25,110 nt of DNA, taken from NCBI GenBank assembly GCA_905220665.1, contig CAJNAR010000092.1, positions 1-25,110 on the forward strand. The letters are read 5' to 3'. Shown one piece after another: positions 1 to 12,031 of this stretch. A program made the position numbers and the translations under genes. The first letter of the stretch is position 1. Every line of letters begins with the position of its first letter. This DNA comes from Albugo candida. Lineage: Eukaryota > Oomycota > Peronosporomycetes > Albuginales > Albuginaceae. The notes below the pieces were generated by a model. The model was not told the origin of the DNA. It searched no databases and saw only the letters and a program-made list of their open reading frames with translations.

Positions 1-275
1 TTTTTTCATCCCAACCTTCAAAACGATTCATGGCGGTTACTGTGACAGTGTTTCCCAACTGAGAAAAGCCAGATGGTTTCTCATTAAAACAGAGATCTTG
101 ATCGCACCCGGTCTCAACTCTCAAGTAGTCAACTTCGGAGATTGGTATTCTACAGCATCTCACACTGAGTTAAAACAAACATTTATGTAGACTAAAAGCA
201 GATATGTTCATATTCCTACTGAGCTGAAAAAGAATCAAGCAAATTTAACTTGGTCTACCAACTAAAATAGGTCAC
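1..275. repeat. Unit 0, partial (unit positions 345-619)
   Basis: Right part of a unit cut by the window edge. It has ATTCATGG and GACAGTG as in units 1-2, CACCCGGTCTCAAC combined with AACTTCGGAGATTGG, and the private GACTAAAAG in the otherwise invariant block. Confidence 0.97.
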
Positions 276-894
276 TTGCTAATCATTAACGAAGCTGTAT
301 TGTTGATCACTTTGAATATACTGTCACGCAAAGTATCGTTTTATCATGATAGCAAGGCCATCTATCGTCGTATACTTTTAGTGTTCATGATGCCTGTTAG
401 CATTGTTTTGATACTTATTTGCAAGCCGAGAAGAATTAGGGGAGTACGGGTAAGCTCCTCGGGATATAACAAGGTGGATGGTGGCTCGAAAAGAGTCATA
501 GTCGGGACCTTATTTCCCCTTTCTTTTAGAAATACAGAATATCGACGAGGTGTGATAGATATCAAAGTAGATTGGTGTAAAGTTCTTCCACAAGTTTCAA
601 TGATTGGCGATGACGTTACTTTTTTCATCCCAACCTTCAAAACGATTCATGGCGGTTACTGTGACAGTGTTTCCCAACTGAGAAAAGCCAGATGGTTTCT
701 CATTAAAACAGAGATCTTGATCGCAACCGGTCTCGATTCTCAAGTAGTCAATTTCGGAGATGGAAATTTTACAGCATCTCACACTGAGTTAAAACAAACA
801 TTTATGTAGATTAAAAGCAGATATGTTCATATTCCTACTGAGCTGAAAAAGAATCAAGCAAATTTAACTTGGTCTACCAACTAAAATAGGTCAC
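276..894. repeat. Unit 1
   Basis: 619 bp, forward frame complete (276-809). Private or nearly private: GGTGTAAAG (cysteine codon, TATAAAG lost) and GATGGAAATTTT. Shares ATTCATGG and GACAGTG with units 0 and 2. Confidence 0.97.
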
Positions 895-1512
895 TTGCTA
901 ATCATTAACGAAGCTGTATTGTTGATCACTTTGAATATACTGTCACGCAAAGTATCGTTTTATCATGATAGCAAGGCCATCTATCGTCGTATACTTTTAG
1001 TGTTCATGATGCCTGTTAGCATTGTTTTGATACTTATTTGCAAGCCGAGAAGAATTAGGGGAGTACGGGTAAGCTCGTCGTGATATAACAAGGTGGATGG
1101 TGGCTCGAAAAGAGTCATAGTCGGGACCTTATTTCCCCTTTCTTTTAGAAATACAGAATATCGACGAGGTGTGATAGATATCAAAGTAGATTGGTGTAAA
1201 GTTCTTCCACAAGTTTCAATGATTGGCGATGACGTTACTTTTTTCATCCCAACCTTCAAAACGATTCATGGCGGTTACTGTGACAGTGTTTCCCAACTGA
1301 GAAAAGCCAGATGGTTTCTCATTAAAACAGAGATCTTGATCGCACCGGTCTCGATTCTCAAGTAGTCAACTTCGGAGATTGGTATTCTACAGCATCTCAC
1401 ACTGAGTTAAAACAAACATTTATGTAGATTAAAAGCAGATATGTTCATATTCCTACTGAGCTGAAAAAGAATCAAGCAAATTTAACTTGGTCTACCAACT
1501 AAAATAGGTCAC
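895..1512. repeat. Unit 2
   Basis: 618 bp. TGA at 1081-1083 and loss of one base in GCACCGGTC near 1344 both break the forward frame. Close sister of unit 1 by GGTGTAAAG and ATTCATGG. Confidence 0.97.
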
Positions 1513-2131
1513 TTGCTAATCATTAAGGAAGCTGTATTGTTGATCACTTTGAATATACTGTCACGCAAAGTATCGTTTTATCATGATAGCAAGGCCATCT
1601 ATCTTCGTATACTTTTAGTGTTCATGATGCCTGTTAGCATTGTTTTGATACTTATTTGCAAGCCGAGAAGAATTAGGGGAGTACGGGTAAGCTCGTCGTG
1701 ATATAACAAGGTGGATGGTGGCTCGAAAAGAGTCATAGTCGGGACCTTATTTCCCCTTTTTTTTAGAAATAAAGAATATCGACGAGGTGTGATAGATATC
1801 AAAGTAGATTGGTATAAAGTTCTTCCACAAGTTTCAATGATTGGCGATGACGTTACATTTTTCATCCCAACCTTCAAAACGATTCGTGGCGGTTACTGTG
1901 ACAGTGTTTCCCAACTGAGAAAAGCCAGATGGTTTCTCATTAAAACAGAGATCTTCATCGCAACCGGTCTCGATTCTCAAGTAGTCAACTTCGGAGATTG
2001 GTATTCTACAGCATCTCACACTGAGTTAAAACAAACATTTATGTAGATTAAAAGCAGATATGTTCATATTCCTACTGAGCTGAAAAAGAATCAAGCAAAT
2101 TTAACTTGGTTTACCAACTAAAATAGGTCAC
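1513..2131. repeat. Unit 3
   Basis: 619 bp. TGA at 1699-1701. First unit with ATTAAGGAAG and ATCTTCATCG; also has ATCTTCGTATAC, a T8 tract, private AAATAAAG and GTTACATTT. Confidence 0.97.
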
Positions 2132-2747
2132 TTGCTAATCATTAAGGAAGCTGTATTGTTGATCACTTTGAATATACTGTCACGCAAAGTATCGTTTTAT
2201 CATGATAGCAAGGCCATCTATCGTCGTATACTTTTAGTGTTCATGATGCCTGTTAGCATTGTTTTGATACTTATTTGCAAGCCAAGAAGAATTAGGGGAG
2301 TACGGGTAAGCTCCTCGGGATATAACAAGGTGGACGGCGGCTCGAAAAGAGTCATAGTCGGGACCTTATTTTCCCCTTTTTTTAGAAATACAGAATATCG
2401 ACGAGGTGTGATAGATATCAAAGTAGATTGGTATAATGTTCTTCCACAAGTTTCAATGATTGGCGATAACGTTACTTTTTTCATACCAACCTTCAAAACG
2501 ATTTGTGGCGTCTGTGACAGAGATTCCCAACTGAGGAAAGCCAGATGGTTTCTCATTAAAACAGAGATCTTCATCGCAACCGGTCTCGATTCTCAAGTAG
2601 TCAACTTCGGAGATTGGTATTCTACAGCATCTCACACTGAGTTAAAACAAACATTTATGTAGATTAAAAGCAGATGTGTTCATATTCCTACTGAGCTGAA
2701 AAAGAATCAAGCAAATTTAACTTGGTCTACCAACTAAAATAGGTCAC
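2132..2747. repeat. Unit 4, most diverged unit
   Basis: 616 bp; forward frame open for 176 codons because an added T before CCCC compensates a T7 tract and a 3-base loss lies in ATTTGTGGCGTCTGTG. Private changes cluster here: GTGGACGGCGG, TATAATG, GGCGATAACG, CATACCAACC, AGAGATTCCC, CTGAGGAAAG, AGATGTGTTC. Several are silent in the forward frame. Confidence 0.97.
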
Positions 2748-3365
2748 TTGCTAATCATTAAGGAAGCTGTATTGTTGATCACTTTGAATATACTGTCACG
2801 CAAAGTATCGTTTTATCATGATAGCAAGGCCATCTATCGTCGTATACTTTTAGTGTTCATGATGCCTGTTAGCATTGTTTTGATACTTATTTGCAAGCCG
2901 AGAAGAATTAGGGGAGTACGGATAAGCTCGTCGGGATATAACAAGGTGGATGGTGGCTCGAAAAGAGTCATAGTCGGGACCTTATTTCCCCTTTTTTTAG
3001 AAATACAGAATATCGACGAGGTGTGATAGATATCAAAGTAGATTCGTATAAAGTTCTTCCACAAGTTTCAATGATTGGCGATGACGTTACTTTTTTCATC
3101 CCAACCTTCAAAACGATTCGTGGCGGTTACTGTGACAGAGTTTCCCAACTGAGAAAAGCCAGATGGTTTCTCATTAAAACAGAGATCTTCATCGCAACCG
3201 GTCTCGATTCTCAAGTAGTCAACTTCGGAGATTGGTATTCTACAGCATCTCACACTGAGTTAAAACAAACATTTATGTAGATTAAAAGCAGATATGTTCA
3301 TATTCCTACTGAGCTGAAAAAGAATCAAGCAAATTTAACTTGGTTTACCAACTAAAATAGGTCAC
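2748..3365. repeat. Unit 5
   Basis: 618 bp; T7 tract breaks the forward frame. Has ACGGATAAGC (splice-donor-like GTAAG lost), shared only with unit 40, and TCGTATAAAG, otherwise a marker of domain III units. Confidence 0.96.
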
Positions 3366-3985
3366 TTGCTAATCGTTAACGAAGCTGTATTGTTGATCAC
3401 TTTGAATATACTGTCACGCAAAGTATCGTTTTATCATGATAGCAAGGCCATCTATCTTCGTATACTTATAGTGTTCATGATGCCTGTTAGCATTGTTTTG
3501 ATACTTATTTGCAAGCCGAGAAGAATTAGGGGAGTACGGGTAAGCTCGTCGGGATATAACAAGGTGGATGGTGGCTCGAAAAGACTCATAGTCGGGACCT
3601 TATTTTCCCTTTTTTTTTAGAAATACAGAATATCGACGAGATGTGATAGATATCAAATTAGATTGGTATAAAGTTCTTCCACAAGTTTCAATGATTGGCG
3701 ATGACGTTACCTTTTCCATCCCAACCTTCAAAACGATTCGTGGCGGTTACTGTGACAGAGTTTCCCAACTGAGAAAAGCCAGATGGTTTCTCATTAAAAC
3801 AGAGATCTTGATCGCACCCGGTCTCAACTCTCAAGTAGTCAATTTCGGAGATTGGTATTCTACAGCATCTCACACTGAGTTAAAACAAACATTTATGTAG
3901 ATTAAAAGCAGATATGTTCATATTCCTACTGAGCTGAAAAAGAATCAAGCAAATTTAACTTGGTCTACCAACTAAAATAGGTCAC
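3366..3985. repeat. Unit 6
   Basis: 620 bp; T9 tract, GACTCATAG. Rare ATCTTCGTATACTTATAG is shared only with unit 9. Private ATCAAATTAG. The end carries CACCCGGTCTCAAC with GATTGGTATTC, as in unit 10. Confidence 0.97.
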
Positions 3986-4603
3986 TTGCTAATCATTAAC
4001 GAAGCTGTATTGTTGATCACTTTGAATATACTGTCACGCAAAGAATCGTTTTATCATGATAGCAAGGCCATCTATCGTCGTATACTTTTAGTGTTCATGA
4101 TGCCTGTTAGCATTGTTTTGATACTTATTTGCAAGCCGAGAAGAATTAGGGGAGTACGGGTAAGCTCGTCGGGATATAACAAGGTGGATGGTGGCTCGAA
4201 AAGAGTCATAGTCGGGACCTTATTTTCCCTTTTTTTAGAAATACAGAATATCGACGAGATGTGATAGATATCAAAGTAGATTGGTATAAAGTTCTTCCAC
4301 AAGTTTCAATGATTGGCGATGACGTTACTTTTTTCATCCCAACCTTCAAAACGATTCGTGGCGGTTACTGTGACAGAGTTTCCCAACTGAGAAAAGCCAG
4401 ATGGTTTCTCATTAAAACAGAGATCTTGATCGCAACCGGTCTCGATTCTCAAGTAGTCAACTTCGGAGATTGGTATTCTACAGCATCTCACACTGAGTTA
4501 AAACAAACATTTATGTAGATTAAAAGCAGATATGTTCATATTCCTACTGAGCTGAAAAAGAATCAAGCAAATTTAACTTGGTCTACCAACTAAAATAGGT
4601 CAC
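3986..4603. repeat. Unit 7
   Basis: 618 bp; T7 tract. CAAAGAATCG (valine to glutamate in the forward frame) is shared only with unit 11, from which it differs by one T. Confidence 0.97.
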
Positions 4604-5223
4604 TTGCTAATCATTAACGAAGCTGTATTGTTGATCACTTTGAATATACTGTCACGCAAAGTATCGTTTTATCATGATAGCAAGGCCATCTATCGTCGTA
4701 TACTTTTAGTGTTCATGATGCCTGTTAGTATTGTTTTGATACTTATTTGCAAGCCGAGAAGAATTAGGGGAGTACGGGTAAGCTCGTCGGGATATAACAA
4801 GGTGGATGGTGGCTCGAAAAGACTCATAGTCGGGACCTTATTTTCCCTTTTTTTTTAGAAATACAGAATATCGACGAGATGTGATAGATATCAAAGTAGA
4901 TTGGTATAAAGTTCTTCCACAAGTTTCAATGATTGGCGATGACGTTACCTTTTCCATCCCAACCTTCAAAACGATTCGTGGCGGTTACTGTGACAGAGTT
5001 TCCCAACTGAGAAAAGCCAGATGGTTTCTCATTAAAACAGAGATCTTGATCGCAACCGGTCTCGATTCTCAAGTAGTCAACTTCGGAGATTGGTATTCTA
5101 CAGCATCTCACACTGAGTTAAAACAAACATTTATGTAGATTAAAAGCAGATATGTTCATATTCCTACTGAGCTGAAAAAGAATCAAGCAAATTTAACTTG
5201 GTTTACCAACTAAAATAGGTCAC
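4604..5223. repeat. Unit 8
   Basis: 620 bp; T9 tract with GACTCATAG. GTTAGTATTG shared only with unit 12, with which no difference was seen. Confidence 0.97.
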
Positions 5224-5843
5224 TTGCTAATCGTTAACGAAGCTGTATTGTTGATCACTTTGAATATACTGTCACGCAAAGTATCGTTTTATCATGATAG
5301 CAAGGCCATCTATCTTCGTATACTTATAGTGTTCATGATGCCTGTTAGCATTGTTTTGATACTTATTTGCAAGCCGAGAAGAATTAGGGGAGTACGGGTA
5401 AGCTCGTCGGGATATAACAAGGTGGATGGTGGCTCGAAAAGACTCATAGTCGGGACCTTATTTTCCCTTTTTTTTTAGAAATACAGAATATCGACGAGAT
5501 GTGATAGATATCAAAGTAGATTGGTATAAAGTTCTTCCACAAGTTTCAATGATTGGCGATGACGTTACCTTTTCCATCCCAACCTTCAAAACGATTCGTG
5601 GCGGTTACTGTGACAGAGTTTCCCAACTGAGAAAAGCCAGATGGTTTCTCATTAAAACAGAGATCTTGATCGCACCCGGTCTCGATTCTCAAGTAGTCAA
5701 CTTCGGAGATTGGTAGTCTACAGCATCTCACACTGAGTTAAAACAAACATTTATGTAGATTAAAAGCAGATATGTTCATATTCCTACTGAGCTGTAAAAG
5801 AATCAAGCAAATTTAACTTGGTTTACCAACTAAAATAGGTCAC
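5224..5843. repeat. Unit 9
   Basis: 620 bp; T9 tract; ATCTTCGTATACTTATAG as in unit 6. Forward frame also stopped by TAG in GATTGGTAG near 5714. Private CTGTAAAAG in the invariant block. Confidence 0.97.
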
Positions 5844-6462
5844 TTGCTAATCGTCAACGAAGCCGTATTGTTGATCACTTTGAATATACTGTCACGCAAA
5901 GTATCGTTTTATCATGATAGCAAGGCCATCTATCGTCGTATACTTTTAGTGTTCATGATGCCTGTTAGCATTGTTTTGATACTTATTTGCAAGCCGAGAA
6001 GAATTAGGGGAGTACGGGTAAGCTCGTCGGGATATAACAAGGTGGATGGTGGCTCGAAAAGAGTCATAGTCGGGACCTTATTTTCCCTTTTTTTTAGAAA
6101 TACAGAATATCGACGAGATTTAATAGATATCAAAGTAGATTGGTATAAAGTTCTTCCAAAAGTTTCAATGATTGGCGATGACGTTACTTTTTTCATCCCA
6201 ACCTTCAAAACGATTGTTGGCGGTTACTGTCACAGAGTTTCCCAACTGAGAAAAGCCAGATGGTTTCTCAATAAAACAGAGATCTTGATCGCACCCGGTC
6301 TCAACTCTCAAGTAGTCAATTTCGGAGATTGGTATTCTACAGCATCTCACACTGAGTTAAAACAAACATTTATGTAGATTAAAAGCAGATATGTTCATAT
6401 TCCTACTGAGCTGAAAAAGAATCAAGCAAATTTAACTTGGTCTACCAACTAAAATAGGTCAC
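5844..6462. repeat. Unit 10
   Basis: 619 bp; forward frame complete. ATCGTCAACGAAGCCG and GAGATTTAATAG shared only with unit 13. First unit from the left with ATTGTTGG plus GTCACAG and with CTCAATAAAAC. Confidence 0.97.
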
Positions 6463-7081
6463 TTGCTAATCATTAACGAAGCTGTATTGTTGATCACTTT
6501 GAATATACTGTCACGCAAAGAATCGTTTTATCATGATAGCAAGGCCATCTATCGTCGTATACTTTTAGTGTTCATGATGCCTGTTAGCATTGTTTTGATA
6601 CTTATTTGCAAGCCGAGAAGAATTAGGGGAGTACGGGTAAGCTCGTCGGGATATAACAAGGTGGATGGTGGCTCGAAAAGAGTCATAGTCGGGACCTTAT
6701 TTTCCCTTTTTTTTAGAAATACAGAATATCGACGAGATGTGATAGATATCAAAGTAGATTGGTATAAAGTTCTTCCACAAGTTTCAATGATTGGCGATGA
6801 CGTTACTTTTTTCATCCCAACCTTCAAAACGATTCGTGGCGGTTACTGTGACAGAGTTTCCCAACTGAGAAAAGCCAGATGGTTTCTCATTAAAACAGAG
6901 ATCTTGATCGCAACCGGTCTCGATTCTCAAGTAGTCAACTTCGGAGATTGGTATTCTACAGCATCTCACACTGAGTTAAAACAAACATTTATGTAGATTA
7001 AAAGCAGATATGTTCATATTCCTACTGAGCTGAAAAAGAATCAAGCAAATTTAACTTGGTCTACCAACTAAAATAGGTCAC
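6463..7081. repeat. Unit 11
   Basis: 619 bp; forward frame complete with a T8 tract. Partner of unit 7. Confidence 0.97.
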
Positions 7082-7701
7082 TTGCTAATCATTAACGAAG
7101 CTGTATTGTTGATCACTTTGAATATACTGTCACGCAAAGTATCGTTTTATCATGATAGCAAGGCCATCTATCGTCGTATACTTTTAGTGTTCATGATGCC
7201 TGTTAGTATTGTTTTGATACTTATTTGCAAGCCGAGAAGAATTAGGGGAGTACGGGTAAGCTCGTCGGGATATAACAAGGTGGATGGTGGCTCGAAAAGA
7301 CTCATAGTCGGGACCTTATTTTCCCTTTTTTTTTAGAAATACAGAATATCGACGAGATGTGATAGATATCAAAGTAGATTGGTATAAAGTTCTTCCACAA
7401 GTTTCAATGATTGGCGATGACGTTACCTTTTCCATCCCAACCTTCAAAACGATTCGTGGCGGTTACTGTGACAGAGTTTCCCAACTGAGAAAAGCCAGAT
7501 GGTTTCTCATTAAAACAGAGATCTTGATCGCAACCGGTCTCGATTCTCAAGTAGTCAACTTCGGAGATTGGTATTCTACAGCATCTCACACTGAGTTAAA
7601 ACAAACATTTATGTAGATTAAAAGCAGATATGTTCATATTCCTACTGAGCTGAAAAAGAATCAAGCAAATTTAACTTGGTTTACCAACTAAAATAGGTCA
7701 C
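7082..7701. repeat. Unit 12
   Basis: 620 bp; T9 tract. Partner of unit 8; ends with the GGTTTACC variant that precedes ATCGT-type unit starts in domain II. Confidence 0.97.
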
Positions 7702-8320
7702 TTGCTAATCGTCAACGAAGCCGTATTGTTGATCACTTTGAATATACTGTCACGCAAAGTATCGTTTTATCATGATAGCAAGGCCATCTATCGTCGTATA
7801 CTTTTAGTGTTCATGATGCCTGTTAGCATTGTTTTGATACTTATTTGCAAGCCGAGAAGAATTAGGGGAGTACGGGTAAGCTCGTCGGGATATAACAAGG
7901 TGGATGGTGGCTCGAAAAGAGTCATAGTCGGGACCTTATTTTCCCTTTTTTTTAGAAATACAGAATATCGACGAGATTTAATAGATATCAAAGTAGATTG
8001 GTATAAAGTTCTTCCAAAAGTTTCAATGATTGGCGATGACGTTACTTTTTCCATCCCAACCTTCAAAACGATTCGTGGCGGTTACTGTGACAGAGTTTCC
8101 CAACTGAGAAAAACCAGATGGTTTCTCATTAAAACAGAGATCTTGATCGCAACCGGTCTCGATTCTCAAGTAGTCAACTTCGGAGATTGGTATTCTACAG
8201 CATCTCACACTGAGTTAAAACAAACATTTATGTAGATTAAAAGCAGATATGTTCATATTCCTACTGAGCTGAAAAAGAATCAAGCAAATTTAACTTGGTC
8301 TACCAACTAAAATAGGTCAC
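7702..8320. repeat. Unit 13
   Basis: 619 bp; forward frame complete. Shares its first half with unit 10 but has ATTCGTGG, GTGACAG and the GATTCTC/AACTTC set in its second half, so it is a mosaic. Private AAAACCAGATGG. Confidence 0.97.
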
Positions 8321-8938
8321 TTGCTAATCATTAACGAAGCTGTATTGTTGATCACTTTGAATATACTGTCACGCAAAGTATCGTTGTATCATGATAGCAA
8401 GGCCATCTATCGTCGTATACTTTTAGTGTTCATGATGCCTGTTAGCATTGTTTTGATACTTATTTGCAAGCCGAGAAGAATTAGGGGAGTACGGGTAAGC
8501 TCCTCGGGATATAACAAGGTGGATGGTGGCTCGAAAAGAGTCATAGTCGGGACCTTATTTCCCCTTTTTTTAGAAATACAGAATATCCACGAGGTGTGAT
8601 AGATATCAAAGTAGATTGGTATAAAGTTCTTCCACAAGTTTCAATGATTGGCGATGACGTTACTTTTTTCATCCCAACCTTCAAAACGATTCGTGGCGGT
8701 TACTGTCACAGAGTTTCCCAACTGAGAAAAGCCAGATGGTTTCTCATTAAAACAGAGATCTTGATCGCAACCGGTCTCAACTCTCAAGTAGTCAATTTCG
8801 GAGATGGGAATTTTACAGCATCTCACACTGAGTTAAAACAAACATTTATGTAGATTAAAAGCAGATATGTTCATATTCCTACTGAGCTGAAAAAGAATCA
8901 AGCAAATTTAACTTGGTCTACCAACTAAAATAGGTCAC
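8321..8938. repeat. Unit 14
   Basis: 618 bp; T7 tract. No difference was seen from unit 26, 7,422 bp (12 units) away; one substitution separates it from unit 31. Confidence 0.97.
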
Positions 8939-9557
8939 TTGCTAATCATTAACGAAGCTGTATTGTTGATCACTTTGAATATACTGTCACGCAAAGTATC
9001 GTTTTATCATGATAGCAAGGCCATCTATCGTCGTATACTTTTAGTGTTCATGATGCCTGTTAGCATTGTTTTGATACTTATTTGCAAGCCGAGAAGAATT
9101 AGGGGAGTACGGGTAAGCTCCTCGGGATATAACAAGGTGGATGGTGGCTCGAAAAGAGTCATAGTCGGGACCTTATTTCCCCTTCTTTTTAGAAATACAG
9201 AATATCCACGAGGTGTGATAGATATCAAAGTAGATTGGTATAAAGTTCTTCCACAAGTTTCAATGATTGGCGATGACGTTACTTTTTCCATCCCAACCTT
9301 CAAAACGATTCGTGGCGGTTACTGTGACAGAGTTTCCCAACTGAGAAAAGCCAGATGGTTTCTCAATAAAACAGAGATCTTGATCGCAACCGGTCTCGAT
9401 TCTCAAGTAGTCAACTTCGGAGATTGGTATTCTACAGCATCTCACACTGAGTTAAAACAAACATTTATGTAGATTAAAAGCAGATATGTTCATATTCCTA
9501 CTGAGCTGAAAAAGAATCAAGCAAATTTAACTTGGTCTACCAACTAAAATAGGTCAC
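8939..9557. repeat. Unit 15
   Basis: 619 bp; forward frame complete. CCCCTTCTTTTTAG tract shared only with unit 32; CCACGAGG. Confidence 0.97.
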
Positions 9558-10175
9558 TTGCTAATCATTAACGAAGCTGTATTGTTGATCACTTTGAATA
9601 TACTGTCACGCAAAGTATCGTTTTATCATGATAGCAAGGCCATCTATCGTCGTATACTTTTAGTGTTCATGATGCCTGTTAGCATTGTTTTGATACTTAT
9701 TTGCAAGCCGAGAAGAATTAGGGGAGTACGGGTAAGCTCGTCGTGATATAACAAGGTGGATGGTGGCTCGAAAAGAGTCATAGTCGGGACCTTATTTCCC
9801 CTTTCTTTTAGAAATACAGAATATCGACGAGGTGTGATAGATATCAAAGTAGATTGGTATAAAGTTCTTCCAAAAGTTTCAATGATTGGCGATGACGTTA
9901 CTTTTTCCATCCCAACCTTCAAAACGATTCGTGGCGGTTACTGTGACAGAGTTTCCCAACTGAGAAAAGCCAGATGGTTTCTCAATAAAACAGAGATCTT
10001 GATCGCACCCGGTCTCAAATCTCAAGTAGTCAATTTCGGAGATGGGAATTTACAGCATCTCACACTGAGTTAAAACAAACATTTATGTAGATTAAAAGCA
10101 GATATGTTCATATTCCTACTGAGCTGAAAAAGAATCAAGCAAATTTAACTTGGTCTACCAACTAAAATAGGTCAC
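9558..10175. repeat. Unit 16
   Basis: 618 bp; TGA variant and a one-base loss in GGGAATTTACAG. Private CTCAAATCTC. Partner of unit 33. Confidence 0.97.
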
Positions 10176-10793
10176 TTGCTAATCGTTAACGAAGCTGTAT
10201 TGTTGATCACTTTGAATATACTGTCACGCAAAGTATCGTTGTATCATGATAGCAAGGCCATCTATCGTCGTATACTTTTAGTGTTCATGATGCCTGTTAG
10301 CATTGTTTTGATACTTATTTGCAAGCCGAGAAGAATTAGGGGAGTACGGGTAAGCTCCTCGGGATATAACAAGGTGGATGGTGGCTCGAAAAGAGTCATA
10401 GTCGGGACCTTATTTCCCCTTTTTTTAGAAATACAGAATATCGACGAGGTGTGATAGATATCAAAGTAGATTGGTATAAAGTTCTTCCACAAGTTTCAAT
10501 GATTGGCGATGACGTTACTTTTTTCATCCCAACCTTCAAAACGATTGTTGGCGGTTACTGTCACAGAGTTTCCCAACTGAGAAAAGCCAGATGGTTTCTC
10601 ATTAAAACAGAGATCTTGATCGCAACCGGTCTCGATTCTCAAGTAGTCAACTTCGGAGATTGGTATTCTACAGCATCTCACACTGAGTTAAAACAAACAT
10701 TTATGTAGATTAAAAGCAGATATGTTCATATTCCTACTGAGCTGAAAAAGAATCAAGCAAATTTAACTTGGTCTACCAACTAAAATAGGTCAC
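10176..10793. repeat. Unit 17
   Basis: 618 bp; T7 tract with CGACGAGG. Mosaic: ATTGTTGG plus GTCACAG joined to the CATTAAAAC, GATTCTC and GATTGG set. Confidence 0.97.
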
Positions 10794-11412
10794 TTGCTAA
10801 TCATTAACGAAGCTGTATTGTTGATCACTTTGAATATACTGTCACGCAAAGTATCGTTTTATCATGATAGCAAGGCCATCTATCGTCGTATACTTTTAGT
10901 GTTCATGATGCCTGTTAGCATTGTTTTGATACTTATTTGCAAGCCGAGAAGAATTAGGGGAGTACGGGTAAGCTCGTCGGGATATAACAAGGTGGATGGT
11001 GGCTCGAAAAGAGTCATAGTCGGGACCTTATTTCCCCTTTCTTTTAGAAATACAGAATATCGACGAGGTGTGATAGATATCAAAGTAGATTGGTATAAAG
11101 TTCTTCCACAAGTTTCAATGATTGGCGATGACGTTACTTTTTCCATCCCAACCTTCAAAACGATTGTTGGCGGTTACTGTCACAGAGTTTCCCAACTGAG
11201 AAAAGCCAGATGGTTTCTCAATAAAACAGAGATCTTGATCGCACCCGGTCTCAACTCTCAAGTAGTCAATTTCGGAGATGGGAATTTTACAGCATCTCAC
11301 ACTGAGTTAAAACAAACATTTATGTAGATTAAAAGCAGATATGTTCATATTCCTACTGAGCTGAAAAAGAATCAAGCAAATTTAACTTGGTCTACCAACT
11401 AAAATAGGTCAC
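10794..11412. repeat. Unit 18
   Basis: 619 bp; forward frame complete. ATTGTTGG, GTCACAG, CAATAAAAC, CACCCGG and GATGGG all present together, with TTTTCCATC. Confidence 0.97.
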
Positions 11413-12031
11413 TTGCTAATCATTAACGAAGCTGTATTGTTGATCACTTTGAATATACTGTCACGCAAAGTATCGTTTTATCATGATAGCAAGGCCATGT
11501 ATCGTCGTATACTTTTAGTGTTCATGATGCCTGTTAGCATTGTTTTGATACTTATTTGCAAGCCGAGAAGAATTAGGGGAGTACGGGTAAGCTCGTCGTG
11601 ATATAACAAGGTGGATGGTGGCTCGAAAAGAGTCATAGTCGGGACCTTATTTCCCCTTTCTTTTAGAAATACAGAATATCGACGAGGTGTGATAGATATC
11701 AAAGTAGATTGGTATAAAGTTCTTCCAAAAGTTTCAATGATTGGCGATGACGTTACTTTTTCCATCCCAACCTTCAAAACGATTCGTGGCGGTTACTGTG
11801 ACAGAGTTTCCCAACTGAGAAAAGCCAGATGGTTTCTCAATAAAACAGAGATCTTGATCGCAACCGGTCTCGATTCTCAAGTAGTCAACTTCGGAGATTG
11901 GTATTCTACAGCATCTCACACTGAGTTAAAACAAACATTTATGTAGATTAAAAGCAGATATGTTCATATTCCTACTGAGCTGAAAAAGAATCAAGCAAAT
12001 TTAACTTGGTCTACCAACTAAAATAGGTCAC
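11413..12031. repeat. Unit 19
   Basis: 619 bp; TGA variant. CCATGTATCG (isoleucine to methionine) shared with units 21, 24, 25 and 30; CCAAAAG. Confidence 0.97.

Larger units (their letters stand above)
1..3365. repeat. Array domain I (left edge to unit 5), most diverged units
   Basis: These units share TTTCCCC before the T tract and CGACGAGGT, as in domain III, but carry private variants: GACAGTGTTT in the left partial and units 1-3, ATTCATGG in the left partial and units 1-2, GTGTAAAG in units 1-2, ATTAAGGAAG in units 3-5 and ATCTTCATCG in units 3-5. Higher divergence is usual toward the edge of a satellite array, but whether the edge is close cannot be seen. Confidence 0.75.
3986..5223. 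repeat. Two-unit block, first copy (units 7-8)
   Basis: Unit 7 carries the rare CAAAGAATCG and unit 8 the rare GTTAGTATTG; the same ordered pair recurs at 6463-7701. Apart from one T in the pyrimidine tract of the first unit, no difference was seen. Identity appears to begin earlier, near 3800, in the end of unit 6. Confidence 0.88.
6463..7701. repeat. Two-unit block, second copy (units 11-12)
   Basis: Repeats units 7-8 four units downstream, with the same rare CAAAGAATCG then GTTAGTATTG and the same GACTCATAG plus T9 tract in the second unit. Unit 11 has T8 where unit 7 has T7, so unit 11 keeps an open forward frame and unit 7 does not. Confidence 0.88.
3366..8320. repeat. Array domain II (units 6-13)
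   Basis: All eight units have CGACGAGAT where the others have GAGGT, and TTATTTTCCC followed by 7, 8 or 9 T where the others have TTTCCCC. Neither marker pair occurs together elsewhere in the window, so this is a locally homogenised subfamily. Confidence 0.85.
8321..10175. repeat. Three-unit block, first copy (units 14-16)
   Basis: Ordered unit types: T7 tract with CCACGAGG and TCGTTGTATC; then the rare CCCCTTCTTTTTAG tract; then TGA with CCAAAAG. The same order recurs 10,515 bp downstream at 18836-20692, with about nine differences counted. Confidence 0.8.

Noticed and set aside
342..351. 10-bp palindrome TATCATGATA (unit positions 67-76) as an operator or origin element
   Set aside because: It is short, broken in units with TCGTTGTATC only outside the core, and has no partner elements; no function can be argued from it alone.
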